DNA of 64,000 nt from Exiguobacterium sp. SL-9 (GCF_004336985.1 NZ_SJUO01000003.1:248001-312000), one strand, 5' to 3'. Shown: positions 53,159-62,311, counted from the stretch's first letter. Translations and numbers: made by a program. Notes: generated by a model from the letters alone, not told the origin.

Positions 53159-54208
53159 ATGCAACGTGTCTCTAGTGAACTCACACAATTCCGCGGCAGT
53201 CATTACGACTTTGGCCGTTTTCAAGGTACTTATATTAAGCGTAGCAAACTGCTCGAGAACCGGACCGACCAGTGGAAGCTCCGCGTCCCGCGCTTTGAGA
53301 TCGACGAGCGCGAGGCGAAGCAGGCGTTCGACCGGTTCGCTCCGAAGATTTGGGAGGAACTGCTCGGTCTGCAGGACGAGCTCGAGTTGACGCTCGCCGA
53401 CACGCTCCTTCACTTCGGTCATTTCCGGGTCAATAATCCGGTCAGCGGCTGTTCGATTTTGACGGGGGACAACTTCCTCGTCCGCAACTACGACTATCAC
53501 CCGATGACATACGACGGACGCTATAACGTGTTCCAACCAGACGAAGGCTACGCCGTCATCGGGCCCGTCTCGCGTGTCACTGGCCGGATGGACGGGATGA
53601 ACGAGAAAGGGCTCGCCATGGGTTATAACTTCATTAACCGCCGGCGGCCTGGAGATGGGTTCGTCTGCCAGATGATCGGCCGAATTATTCTCGAGACGTG
53701 CGCCACGGTCGAAGAGGCGGTCGATCTGCTGCAAGAGATTCCACACCGCGGCTCGTTCACGTATGTCGTCCACGACAAGTCGTCGAAGACACGCGTCATC
53801 GAGGCGACACCGCGCGACATCCGTGTCCGCGAGTCGAATATCTGCACGAACCATTTCGAACTGTTGCAGCACGAGAATCGCTACCATCTTGATGATTCAA
53901 CACGTCGGATGATGGAAATCAAGATGTATCAACATATCGTCCAGGACGCCGAGAGTGCGTTCCGGCTCATGAATGACTCGGACAAGGGCGTTTTCTCGGA
54001 GCTGTACAAGAGCTGGGCCGGTACGATTCATACGGCGGCCTACTTCCCGGAGACGCTCGAGACGTGGTTCGCCCTAGGCGGCGACCGCGACCCGGTCATC
54101 TTCGATTTTCAGGAGTGGCTCGACGGCAAGGACTTTGAGTTACATGCCCTCGACGGAGAGATCGCGACCGATATCGAGTTCGCGAACACGGTCCAACTTT
54201 GGCGATAA
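53159..54208 (+). CDS. C45-family acyltransferase/peptidase (Ntn hydrolase)
   Basis: A 349-residue protein of the acyl-CoA:6-aminopenicillanate acyltransferase/choloylglycine hydrolase superfamily. The Gly-Cys pair at 97-98 in NNPVSGCSILTGDNFLVRNYD marks the probable autocatalytic cut and the N-terminal nucleophile C98; the RNYDYHP stretch and the later GMNEKGLAMGYNFINRR are family motifs. There is no signal peptide, so it acts inside the cell. Relatives hydrolyse or transfer amide-linked acyl groups; the substrate is open. The start and its ribosome site lie in an unusual hairpin-promoter. A strong terminator follows. Confidence 0.87.
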   Translation: MQRVSSELTQFRGSHYDFGRFQGTYIKRSKLLENRTDQWKLRVPRFEIDEREAKQAFDRFAPKIWEELLGLQDELELTLADTLLHFGHFRVNNPVSGCSILTGDNFLVRNYDYHPMTYDGRYNVFQPDEGYAVIGPVSRVTGRMDGMNEKGLAMGYNFINRRRPGDGFVCQMIGRIILETCATVEEAVDLLQEIPHRGSFTYVVHDKSSKTRVIEATPRDIRVRESNICTNHFELLQHENRYHLDDSTRRMMEIKMYQHIVQDAESAFRLMNDSDKGVFSELYKSWAGTIHTAAYFPETLETWFALGGDRDPVIFDFQEWLDGKDFELHALDGEIATDIEFANTVQLWR

Positions 54209-54211
54209 CAC

Positions 54212-54245
54212 AAACAAGCAGCGACACGGCGTCGCTGCTTGTTTT
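54212..54245 (+). terminator. Terminator after the C45 gene
   Basis: AACAAGCAGCGAC / GTCGCTGCTTGTT, loop ACGGC, then TT. Confidence 0.85.
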
Positions 54246-54318
54246 CATTCGTTTGACGCACGTCAGGCCGCACTGTTTTCCGTAAAACCGGGAATACAAC
54301 AAACAGGAGGGATTTATG

Positions 54319-54597
54319 ATGAAACGAATCGGATTACTAGCTATCATGCTCAGTTTGATTGTCGTCCTCGGCGGCTGTGTGCCGGGCGACGGGACGTACA
54401 CGACCGACCCGGCCGGCTTCTTTTGGGGCGTCTGGCACGGGTGGATCGCACCGGTGTCACTCGTTTTAGGACTATTCAATGACACATATCGCGTCTACGA
54501 AGTGAACAACACCGGTTGGTTCTACGATTTAGGTTTCTATATCGCCATCATCAGCGGGTTTGGTGGCGTGGCGGTCACACGAAAGAGCCGGGGATAA
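54319..54597 (+). CDS. Small conserved membrane lipoprotein
   Basis: A 92-residue protein. A signal sequence ends in VVLGGC, a lipobox, followed by the segment PAGFFWGVWHGWIAPVSLVLGLF and a second hydrophobic helix near the C-terminus (~70-85, YIAIISGFGGVAV). The motif GFFxGxWHGxIAPxSL recurs in short proteins across many bacteria; no function is known to me. ATG 54319 is seven bases from AGGAGGG and is preferred to ATG 54316. It is flanked by terminators on both sides, so it is expressed alone. Confidence 0.82.
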   Translation: MKRIGLLAIMLSLIVVLGGCVPGDGTYTTDPAGFFWGVWHGWIAPVSLVLGLFNDTYRVYEVNNTGWFYDLGFYIAIISGFGGVAVTRKSRG

Positions 54598-54600
54598 GTC

Positions 54601-54635
54601 AAAAGAGTTGGCCATATATGGTCAACTCTTTTTTT
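54601..54635 (+). terminator. Terminator after the small lipoprotein gene
   Basis: AAAAGAGTTGGCCA / TGGTCAACTCTTTT, one G-T pair, then more T's. Confidence 0.88.
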
Positions 54636-54731
54636 GTCACGGCATCGCCATAACAAAAACATAAAAAAAGCGGAGGAATATCTAAAAAAAGTATAAACCG
54701 TGCTACTCTTTTTTTATAGGTGGTGATGAAC

Positions 54732-57269
54732 ATGATGCGGCAGATTCGAGCGATGCGAGAAACGTTTAGAGGCAGACTATTATTTGATTTTATCTTACTA
54801 ATTCTCGTCTCGGGCCTATTCTCGCTGTTGATTTATTTGGCGGACACGGTCCAAAACGTGAAAGAAGAGTTCGCGCAACAAGACATCGCGACGAAACAGA
54901 TGCAATCGATTGTGTACGACTATATCGAGCAAAGTCGCCAAGTCATTCAAACGGCTGCGGTCAATATCAGTTTATCTCGGGAGACGGGCGCATCGGTGGA
55001 GTGGGAGCAAGCGATGCTCGACAACATCAAACGCCATAATTCAAGATTTGAAAATTTGTACATTGCCGATTCATCGGGTCAGACGATCGCCTTCTCTCCG
55101 ATGACGAATGAGGATGGGGTCTCGAACATTGGATTGGATTTCAGCAATCGATTTTACTTCGAACGGATTCAAACGAGCGAGACGACGTATGTGTCGCACG
55201 TGTTTCAAGGAAGAGGCGGGAGTCGCAAACCGCTCATTGTCATTGCGACTCCCATTTTTAATGAACGAGAAGAGATGGAAGGATACGTGTTAGGTGCACT
55301 CAACCTAGAAGGGATTGGCGAGACCCTGATTGATAACAATTTTAACGAGTTACAATACCCGGTCGTCGTCGATGATCGCAATCAAATCGTCTTTCATCCA
55401 GACGACTATCCGTTGACAAAAGTGAAAGCGATTGCAACGAATCCGAGTGAGTCGGGAGATCCGCTTTGGGGCAATGTGTGGCGTGTGTACGATGAGGAAA
55501 CACAACAATCACAACTTGCCACGTATGCAGAAGTCCCGACATATGAGTGGACGGTATGGATTGCGCGTCCTGTGAATAGCATCATATCCGCCATCGCCAA
55601 AACGTTACTCCCGAATACTATTCTGTTTTTAATCGTAGCAATGATTATGCTCGTGCTCGGATTGGTATTGTCACGAAAACTCAATCAGTCGTTAGCCGAC
55701 TTCGTAAATCAGACCGAATTGATGGTCGACCGTGCCGAGGCACCGGATGTGGTAACCCATTTGACTTCGATTCAGGCTCCAAAAGAAATCATTGGACTGG
55801 CCAAACAATTTGCCGTGATGGCGGATGATGTCCGGGCGGGACAAGAAAACTTGAGACGATTGAACGAGGAACTCGAGAAAAAAGTAAAAGTGCGGACGCA
55901 TGAATTAGAGCAAAATAATCTAGAGTTACAGGCGCTGAATCAATTCATGACGTCGTTCCGTCATGCACCGGACACGATTGCGCTTGTCCAGAGCACGTTG
56001 CGGGAGGTATCTGCCATCTTGCCATATCCGTTGTTCGTCTCGCTACCGGACCAGGTGATCTCAAAAGATGCGATTTTATCGCAAGAGAGCTTGTATGAAT
56101 TTATCGAGACCCAGCAAGACGCCTACCGGTTTCAAGTCAATGCGCTGTATTACGGGGGACAGGCCAGTGGCATGCTTCTCGTCGGGCTGACGATGAATCA
56201 GACGATTTCGAAGCGGGAAGACATTTTTCTCCACACGTTAGCGGACGCATTCTCGATGTTACTCGACAATAAGCTTCTCGTTGACGAGACGACGAAGCAA
56301 AATGCGTTATGGCATGCGACGTTGAGCAGTATGTCAGAAGGTGTCATCGTCTTGAATGAGGCGGGGGAAATCGAATATGTGAACCGTTTTATGGAAATTT
56401 ATTTTGATCTGCACGCATCGAGCCGTGCTGACGATTGGCAGCAACTCATGGATGAACATATGGTGGGGAATGCGCCGCTGCGCTTATTGCGAGACGAGCA
56501 GATTTTCCAAGTCCAACCGTTCTCGGTCGTCGATTCCTCTGATTCGATTGGACAAGGCTATATCGTACGAAACGTGACCAGGGAAGTCGAGATCGACCAG
56601 CTGAAGGACAATCTGATCTCGCTCGCCTCACACGAGTTCAAAACGCCGCTCACGAACATTCGCGGAAGCGTCGAGACGTTGATGCGAGAAGATGTGACGT
56701 GGGAAGACTCATTCCGTCATGAATTGTTGCAAGGGATTCAAGAAGACTCCCAACGAATCCGTCAACTGATCGACGATTGGCTCGACATCACGAAAATCGA
56801 ATCTGGCAACTTCCCGGTCGAGATCGAGGCGGTCCTGTTGAAACCTTATGTCGAAGGCATCATTCATGAACTTCAAATTGATACGTATACGACTTATCAT
56901 TTGCAGGGACCAGCCGTCGTCGAAGTCGACTTCAATCGATTCCGACAAGTGCTCGTCAACTTGCTGACCAACTCGGTTCGTTATAGTGACGGTCCGCCAA
57001 CGATTCAAATTCGGACTTACGAATCTGACAACACATGGACCCTCATCCTCGAAGATCAAGGGATCGGCATTCGCCAAGATCACTTGGAACGGATTTTTGA
57101 CCGTTTTTATCAAGTCGAAATGAAGTCGACGCGACGTAAAGGCGGGACCGGGCTTGGTTTGGCAATCTGTAAAGGAATCATTGAAGCCCATGGCGGAAAG
57201 ATATGGGCGGAGAGTGAATTGGGTCGAGGCACTCGATTCTATATTGAGTTACCGAAAGGAGAAGAATAA
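54732..57269 (+). CDS. Sensor histidine kinase with Cache, GAF-like and PAS domains
   Basis: An 845-residue membrane kinase. Helix 1 is ~15-36. A double-Cache-type outer domain spans ~37-285 (IGLDFSNRFYFERIQTSE; SHVFQGRGGSRKPLIVIATP) and helix 2 is ~290-312. HAMP and a coiled coil (~315-405) lead to a GAF-like stretch (~410-520) and a PAS domain (~525-620). HisKA LISLASHEFKTPLTNIRGS has H634 and the ATPase reads NLLTNSVRYSDG, GGTGLGLAICKGIIEAHGG. ATG 54732 is chosen, eight bases after AGGTGG. The regulator gene begins three bases after its stop. It is next to the transporter/AllFGH operon, which its ligand domain may survey (inference). Confidence 0.93.
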   Translation: MMRQIRAMRETFRGRLLFDFILLILVSGLFSLLIYLADTVQNVKEEFAQQDIATKQMQSIVYDYIEQSRQVIQTAAVNISLSRETGASVEWEQAMLDNIKRHNSRFENLYIADSSGQTIAFSPMTNEDGVSNIGLDFSNRFYFERIQTSETTYVSHVFQGRGGSRKPLIVIATPIFNEREEMEGYVLGALNLEGIGETLIDNNFNELQYPVVVDDRNQIVFHPDDYPLTKVKAIATNPSESGDPLWGNVWRVYDEETQQSQLATYAEVPTYEWTVWIARPVNSIISAIAKTLLPNTILFLIVAMIMLVLGLVLSRKLNQSLADFVNQTELMVDRAEAPDVVTHLTSIQAPKEIIGLAKQFAVMADDVRAGQENLRRLNEELEKKVKVRTHELEQNNLELQALNQFMTSFRHAPDTIALVQSTLREVSAILPYPLFVSLPDQVISKDAILSQESLYEFIETQQDAYRFQVNALYYGGQASGMLLVGLTMNQTISKREDIFLHTLADAFSMLLDNKLLVDETTKQNALWHATLSSMSEGVIVLNEAGEIEYVNRFMEIYFDLHASSRADDWQQLMDEHMVGNAPLRLLRDEQIFQVQPFSVVDSSDSIGQGYIVRNVTREVEIDQLKDNLISLASHEFKTPLTNIRGSVETLMREDVTWEDSFRHELLQGIQEDSQRIRQLIDDWLDITKIESGNFPVEIEAVLLKPYVEGIIHELQIDTYTTYHLQGPAVVEVDFNRFRQVLVNLLTNSVRYSDGPPTIQIRTYESDNTWTLILEDQGIGIRQDHLERIFDRFYQVEMKSTRRKGGTGLGLAICKGIIEAHGGKIWAESELGRGTRFYIELPKGEE

Positions 57270-57272
57270 ATC

Positions 57273-57956
57273 ATGCAGACGATTGCGATTGTAGAAGATG
57301 AGAAGAAAATCGCGCGATTCGTGGCAGCCAATTTATCGTCGCTCGGTTACACGGTCCATGATTACCCGGACGGCTCGTCTTTTTTAGAGGATGTCGAGCG
57401 CCGTCAAATTGATTTGGTACTGCTCGATATCATGATGCCGCATATGGACGGTTTTGAGGTTTTACGCCGTCTCCGCACCGTCTCAGACGTCCCGGTCATT
57501 TTACTGACGGCGCGGAGTCAGGCGAAAGATAAAGTCGACGGGTTGAATTTAGGAGCAGATGATTATTTGACGAAGCCGTTTGCGTTGGAGGAGTTGTTTG
57601 CTCGGGTGAAAGCTGTGCTCCGGCGTTCGAGCGTGACCGAAACGCGCGACAATACGGTCGAGATCAAAGGGGTAGAAATCGATCGCTTGCGAAATCGGGT
57701 GTTTCACCAAGGACAAGAAGTCAAATTGACTCAAAATGAATTTTCTCTTCTGTTAGAGCTCGTGAAGCATTTAGATCAAGTCGTCCAACACCGTGAGCTG
57801 CTTCAAGCCGTTTGGGGACCAGAATATGGGGGAGAAGTGGAATATTTGCGGGTCACGATCGGTCGGATTCGTAAGAAATTAAAATCGGCCGGAGCGATGG
57901 GGGCGGCCGATCAACTGAAAACGTATCCGGGCATCGGATACGCCTTACTCTCGTAA
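57273..57956 (+). CDS. OmpR-family response regulator
   Basis: A 227-residue regulator paired with the kinase upstream. The receiver has E8-D9-E10, phosphoacceptor D52 in LLDIMMPHMDG, T81-region LLTARSQ and K103 region LTKPFAL. The winged helix (~130-227) shows KLTQNEFSLLLELVKH, AVWGPEYGGEVEYLRVTIGRIRKKL in two parts and the final YPGIGYAL. The closest known type is KdpE-like. GAAAGGAGAAG, inside the end of the kinase gene, is the ribosome site. A terminator follows, and then the MFS/AllFGH operon. Confidence 0.94.
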   Translation: MQTIAIVEDEKKIARFVAANLSSLGYTVHDYPDGSSFLEDVERRQIDLVLLDIMMPHMDGFEVLRRLRTVSDVPVILLTARSQAKDKVDGLNLGADDYLTKPFALEELFARVKAVLRRSSVTETRDNTVEIKGVEIDRLRNRVFHQGQEVKLTQNEFSLLLELVKHLDQVVQHRELLQAVWGPEYGGEVEYLRVTIGRIRKKLKSAGAMGAADQLKTYPGIGYALLS

Positions 57957-57978
57957 GCGCCTTAGGGCGCTTTTTTTT
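57955..57978 (+). terminator. Terminator after the kinase-regulator pair
   Basis: AAGCGCC / GGCGCTT with loop TTAG, then a T-run; it overlaps the stop codon. Confidence 0.82.
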
Positions 57979-58045
57979 ATGGAATTGTTACGGAGACCCT
58001 CTTTCTGTTTATGCGTTTCTTATGGGGTGAGACGTAAAGTAAACA

Positions 58046-58059
58046 TGTAAGCGATACCA
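58046..58059 (+). promoter_or_regulatory. cre-like site before the MFS/AllFGH operon
   Basis: TGTAAGCGATACCA matches TGWAARCGYTWNCW at 13 of 14 positions (A for Y at the centre). It lies six bases after a TAAAGT -10-like word (58035-58040), where CcpA would block initiation. Upstream, TTATG occurs twice 11 bases apart (58009 and 58020), a possible regulator site. Confidence 0.6.
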
Positions 58060-58081
58060 AAAATAGAAAGGAAGTAACCCC

Positions 58082-59323
58082 ATGAGCACATCCCCAGTCT
58101 CTCAACCCGTTTTAGAGGCGAAGAAAGAACGCATCCCGTATTGGTGGAAAGTCGTCGCCGTCTTTTTCTTAGGTTGGATGTTTATGTATGCCGACCGGAC
58201 GATCTTGAACCCGGTCATGCCGAACTTGGCGCAAGAATTCGGATTGAACAACGCACAACTCGGTTTGATCAACAGTGTCTTCTTCCTCACGTACGCTATC
58301 GCCCAAATTCCTTCCGGTTCACTCGGCGATAAGTTTGGACGTAAACGCATTTTAGTGCCTGGTTTTATTCTATTCGGACTCTTTACCGGTATCACCGGAC
58401 TCGCTACAACCTTTCTCTTATTCATGATTGCCCGGGCAATCACAGGACTTGGAGAAGGAACCTACTACGGTCCGCAATATGCGCTATCATCGGAAGCGAT
58501 TCCGAAACAATTTTTGACGATTGGAACGGCCATCATCAACAGCGGGATGGCACTTGGTATTTCGCTCGGTTATATCTCATCGAGTTACTTGACGCTCGAA
58601 CTCGGAATGAGTTGGCGGACACCGTTTTACTTCATGACGATTCCAACAATCTTAACCGGAATTTTGATTTGGTTCGTCGTCAAAGAGAAGAGACCGGAAC
58701 GTGTCGAAAACACGGCCGATAAATCTGACTTCAAAATCATGAGCCTATTTAAAAATCGCAACTTGCTCGCAACGTTCGTCATGGTCTTCTGTTCACTTTA
58801 CGGCTTCTTCATGATCCTCACGTGGCTCCCGCAATACCTGCAAGTGGAGCGTGGTTTCCAAGGAAGCGATGTCGGTTTCATCTCGTCACTCGTCCCATGG
58901 GCGTCTATCCCAGGTGCGTTATTGATCGGTTACCTGTCGGATAAGATGGGCAAGAAAAAACCACTCGTATTCGTACTTGTGCCATTATCGATCGCATCAA
59001 TCTTAGCAGTCGTCTTCGTCGAGAGCACACCGCTCCTGTTCACGGCGCTCATCATCTACGGATTGACTGGGAAGTTAGCGCTCGATCCGGTCCTCCTCTC
59101 ATTCGTAGCGAACAACGCTCCGAAAAAAGTGTACGGAACCGTGTTCGGTGTCTATAACTTCGTCGGAATGACGTCGTCGATTTTGGCCCCTTACCTCACG
59201 GGATATTTGGTCGACCAATCTGGATCGATGCAAACCGGATTTTACTTGGCAGCAGTCTTACTCGTCATCGGAATGATCGCGATGCTGTTCACAAAAGAAA
59301 CCGTCAAACCGACGGAAGCATAA
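58082..59323 (+). CDS. MFS transporter of the operon with allFGH
   Basis: A 413-residue carrier with 12 predicted helices. MYADRTILNPVMPNLAQEFG and SLGDKFGRKRIL (the helix 2-3 loop motif) are those of the anion:cation symporter (ACS) type of the major facilitator family, which carry organic anions and ureides such as hexuronates, phthalate, or allantoate-like compounds. LSDKMGKKKPLV is the second-half counterpart. GAAAGGAAG precedes ATG 58082. It starts the operon and probably imports the substrate used by AllFGH; which compound is not fixed by sequence. Confidence 0.88.
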   Translation: MSTSPVSQPVLEAKKERIPYWWKVVAVFFLGWMFMYADRTILNPVMPNLAQEFGLNNAQLGLINSVFFLTYAIAQIPSGSLGDKFGRKRILVPGFILFGLFTGITGLATTFLLFMIARAITGLGEGTYYGPQYALSSEAIPKQFLTIGTAIINSGMALGISLGYISSSYLTLELGMSWRTPFYFMTIPTILTGILIWFVVKEKRPERVENTADKSDFKIMSLFKNRNLLATFVMVFCSLYGFFMILTWLPQYLQVERGFQGSDVGFISSLVPWASIPGALLIGYLSDKMGKKKPLVFVLVPLSIASILAVVFVESTPLLFTALIIYGLTGKLALDPVLLSFVANNAPKKVYGTVFGVYNFVGMTSSILAPYLTGYLVDQSGSMQTGFYLAAVLLVIGMIAMLFTKETVKPTEA

Positions 59324-59335
59324 GGAGAGAACCGT

Positions 59336-61027
59336 ATGTTGACAACAATCATTCAAGAAAACACATATCAGGACTCGGTGACGTTGATGGTGTTATCGAA
59401 CCACGTCTCAAGTCTCGAAGGCATCAATAAAGTCTCCATCATGATGGGGACCCCTGCCAACCTTGATATTTTCAAAAGTACTGGATTCTATACAGAAGAG
59501 TTAGAGGCGGCGACGCCACAAGACATGTGTATCGTCGTCGATGCGGAAACGGATCAGACGGAACCGCTCTTGGCTGCGATTCATGACTTTTTGAACAATC
59601 AAACGAAACAGGATTCGGGAGATAAGAAAGAAGTCCGATCTTGGAAGGCGGCACTCGAAGAATTGCCGGGTGCAAACTTGGCCCTGTTGTCGATTCCGGG
59701 CCAATATGTCGAATATGAGGCCAGAAAAGCACTCAATCAAGGGATGAGCGTCCATATTTTCAGTGACAACGTTCCTGTCGACGTCGAACGTGAATTGAAG
59801 CAGTTCGCTGATGAGAAAGGATTGTTGGTCATGGGCCCGGATTGTGGGACCGCATCTCTTGCAGGGATTCCACTTGCCTTCACCAACGTCGTTCAAAAGG
59901 GGCGCGTCGGCATCGTCGGAGCCTCAGGGACAGGGATTCAAGAAGTGGCGACGTTGATTGACCGTCTCGGTGGGGGTGTCTCCCATGCGATTGGAACGGG
60001 CGGCCGCGACCTGTCGACTGAAATCGGTGGGATTTCGATGAAAGCAGGCATCCGAGCTCTCGCACAAGACGAATCGACAGACACGATCGTCGTCATCTCA
60101 AAACCGCCTGCCAAAGCAGTGCGGGAAGAGATTGAACAATTACTTCAACAAATCACTAAACCAGTCGTGGCCTTCTTCGTCGGTGAACACGGTCTGGCCC
60201 CAGACAATCACGTCGTCTACGCAGATACATCAGAAGAGACGGCGTTACTCGCACTCGGCAAGTCGACAGACGAACGGACACGGGTTGAACACATCCCGGG
60301 CGAGGCGACACGAATTGTCGGACTGTTCTCAGGCGGCACGTTGGCTGCGGAAACCGCAGACTTGCTCGCTCTCTCATTTGGAGTGGAGGCAGACCGGGAG
60401 CATCGTGACGGCTTCTCGTTCGATTATGAAGGAAATGTCGTCATCGATTTAGGCGATGACGTGTATACGCAAGGCAAGCCACACCCGATGATCGATCCAT
60501 CGACGCGCATCGATTTCATCAATCGTTACTGTGATACGAATGACTCGATTGTGCTTCTGTTAGATAACGTTCTCGGGTACGGCTCGCACGACAATATGGC
60601 CGGTGCCCTGCTCCCGACGTTACAAGCGCTTCAGACGTCACGGCCGAACGTCCACGTCATCGTCAACGTTTGTGGCACCGAGCAAGATCCGCAACGGTAC
60701 AGCGCCCAAAAACAACTCTTTGAATCAGCCGGTATCTTCGTCGCCGAAAGCAACGTGGCCGCAGTCGAATATGCCCTTCGCATGATTGGAAACGAAGTGC
60801 CACAGTTTGAACAAAAAGCTGTTCCAACGGTAGCATCGAGTCCGCAAACCGTCGAGTCATCGGAAGCCATCCAACAGTTGTTGCGCGCACCAAAAGTCGT
60901 TAACTTAGGTCTTCGTTCGTTCGCGGAAGCCGTGGCGAGCGAGGGTGGTCAAAGCGTCCAGTACAACTGGCAACCGACAGCCGGCGGAAAACCACATCTA
61001 CAGCGCTTGTTAGCGCTCATGTCTTGA
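59336..61027 (+). CDS. allF: FdrA/AllF, oxamate carbamoyltransferase subunit
   Basis: A 563-residue protein of the FdrA family, related in fold to succinyl-CoA synthetase. The CoA-ligase-like region shows MGPDCGTASLAGIPLAFTNV, GRVGIVGASGTGIQEVATLI and GVSHAIGTGGRDLSTEIGG (~165-230). A second ligase-like half follows with DLGDDVYTQGKPHPMIDPSTR and LLLDNVLGYGSHDNMAG. In E. coli AllF, AllG and AllH (formerly FdrA, YlbE, YlbF) together make oxamate carbamoyltransferase, which splits oxalurate to oxamate and carbamoyl phosphate. Here it follows the transporter by 12 bases. GGAGAGAACC precedes ATG 59336. Confidence 0.9.
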   Translation: MLTTIIQENTYQDSVTLMVLSNHVSSLEGINKVSIMMGTPANLDIFKSTGFYTEELEAATPQDMCIVVDAETDQTEPLLAAIHDFLNNQTKQDSGDKKEVRSWKAALEELPGANLALLSIPGQYVEYEARKALNQGMSVHIFSDNVPVDVERELKQFADEKGLLVMGPDCGTASLAGIPLAFTNVVQKGRVGIVGASGTGIQEVATLIDRLGGGVSHAIGTGGRDLSTEIGGISMKAGIRALAQDESTDTIVVISKPPAKAVREEIEQLLQQITKPVVAFFVGEHGLAPDNHVVYADTSEETALLALGKSTDERTRVEHIPGEATRIVGLFSGGTLAAETADLLALSFGVEADREHRDGFSFDYEGNVVIDLGDDVYTQGKPHPMIDPSTRIDFINRYCDTNDSIVLLLDNVLGYGSHDNMAGALLPTLQALQTSRPNVHVIVNVCGTEQDPQRYSAQKQLFESAGIFVAESNVAAVEYALRMIGNEVPQFEQKAVPTVASSPQTVESSEAIQQLLRAPKVVNLGLRSFAEAVASEGGQSVQYNWQPTAGGKPHLQRLLALMS

Positions 61028-61039
61028 GGAGGAAAACAA

Positions 61040-62311
61040 ATGAGTATCGGAGCCATGATTCAAGAAGCGAATGCGAAAGTCGTACAAACCATCCTAGAAG
61101 GCCAGCCGTTTTTGACGGACGTCGTTCCGGCGCATACGGTCATCCCTATCCTAAAAGATAAAGTGCTGTTACACGCCGGACCACCGATTGCATATGACGA
61201 TATGACGGGACCGATGAAAGGGGCGGCCATCGGGGCGGTCATCTTCGAACAATGGACAGACGATTATGAAGAGGCGGAACGGATGCTCGAGCGTGGAGAA
61301 GTTACCTTTACGCCATGCCATCACGTCAATGCCGTCGGTCCGATGGGTGGGATCACGTCTGGGCATATGCCGGTGCTCGTCGTTGAAAATCGGAGCGGTA
61401 GCGCGAAGGCGTATTGCACGATGAACGAAGGGATCGGGAAAGTCATGCGATTCGGTGCCAATGATGCCGAAGTCATCTCGCGATTGCACTGGATGAAAGA
61501 CGTGCTCGGGCCGGTTCTTTCGAAAACGCTCCAAGAGACGGGCGATGGCGTCAACTTGAACGTCATCATCTCGAAGGCGATCACGATGGGGGATGAGTTC
61601 CATCAACGGAATATCGCTGCCTCTGTCTTGTTATTGAAGGAATTGGCACCTTATCTCATGTTGGCGGACGTGGCTGACACGGAGCGGCGTGACGTCTTGC
61701 AGTTCCTCGCTGATACCGATCAATTCTTTTTGAACATCATGATGGCCACATGTAAGGCCGTCCTCGACGAAGCGCGACTACACGAAGCCGGAACGATCGT
61801 GACGGCGATGACCCGAAACGGGAAAGAGTTCGGTATTCGCATTAGCGGCATGGGAGACGAGTGGTTCACGGCGCCAGTCAACATGCCGGAAGGATTGTTC
61901 TTCACGGGCTATAGCCAAGACGATGCGAACCCGGATATCGGGGACAGCGCCATCACCGAAACATACGGAGTCGGCGGGATGGCCATGGTCGCGGCACCAG
62001 GCGTGACCCGCTTCCTCGGTCGAGCCGGAGCGAGTGAGGCGCAAGCGATCAGTGAAGAGATGATTGAGATTTGCGATCGCCACAACCCGAATTTGAGCAT
62101 CCCATCTTGGGACTTCCAAGGTGCCTGTGTCGGCATCGACATTCGGAAAGTCGTCGAGACCGGAATCACGCCGATCATCAACACGGGGATTGCCCACCGC
62201 GAACCAGGAATCGGTCAAGTCGGGGCAGGAACGGTTCGTGCGCCATTGGCCTGCTTCGAGAAGGCGCTCGAGGCATACGCCGAAAAACTTGGATTGGTCC
62301 AACACGCATGA
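61040..62311 (+). CDS. allG: DUF1116 protein AllG, oxamate carbamoyltransferase subunit
   Basis: A 423-residue protein of family DUF1116 (YlbE/YahG). Motifs seen: FEQWTDDYEEAERMLERGEV, CHHVNAVGPMGGITSGHMPV, HQRNIAAS, VTAMTRNGKEFGIRISGMG, and the C-terminal GIAHREPGIGQVGAGTVRAP. Histidines and acidic residues in these blocks are candidates for the active site, but the catalytic residues are not known to me. It lies 12 bases after allF behind GAGGAGGAAAA, and its stop overlaps the allH start (ATGA). Only one DUF1116 gene is present here. Confidence 0.9.
   Translation: MSIGAMIQEANAKVVQTILEGQPFLTDVVPAHTVIPILKDKVLLHAGPPIAYDDMTGPMKGAAIGAVIFEQWTDDYEEAERMLERGEVTFTPCHHVNAVGPMGGITSGHMPVLVVENRSGSAKAYCTMNEGIGKVMRFGANDAEVISRLHWMKDVLGPVLSKTLQETGDGVNLNVIISKAITMGDEFHQRNIAASVLLLKELAPYLMLADVADTERRDVLQFLADTDQFFLNIMMATCKAVLDEARLHEAGTIVTAMTRNGKEFGIRISGMGDEWFTAPVNMPEGLFFTGYSQDDANPDIGDSAITETYGVGGMAMVAAPGVTRFLGRAGASEAQAISEEMIEICDRHNPNLSIPSWDFQGACVGIDIRKVVETGITPIINTGIAHREPGIGQVGAGTVRAPLACFEKALEAYAEKLGLVQHA

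Noticed and set aside
53102-53887. 261-residue minus-strand frame over the C45 gene
   Set aside because: It is antisense to a well-supported gene, with no start context and no recognisable motif.
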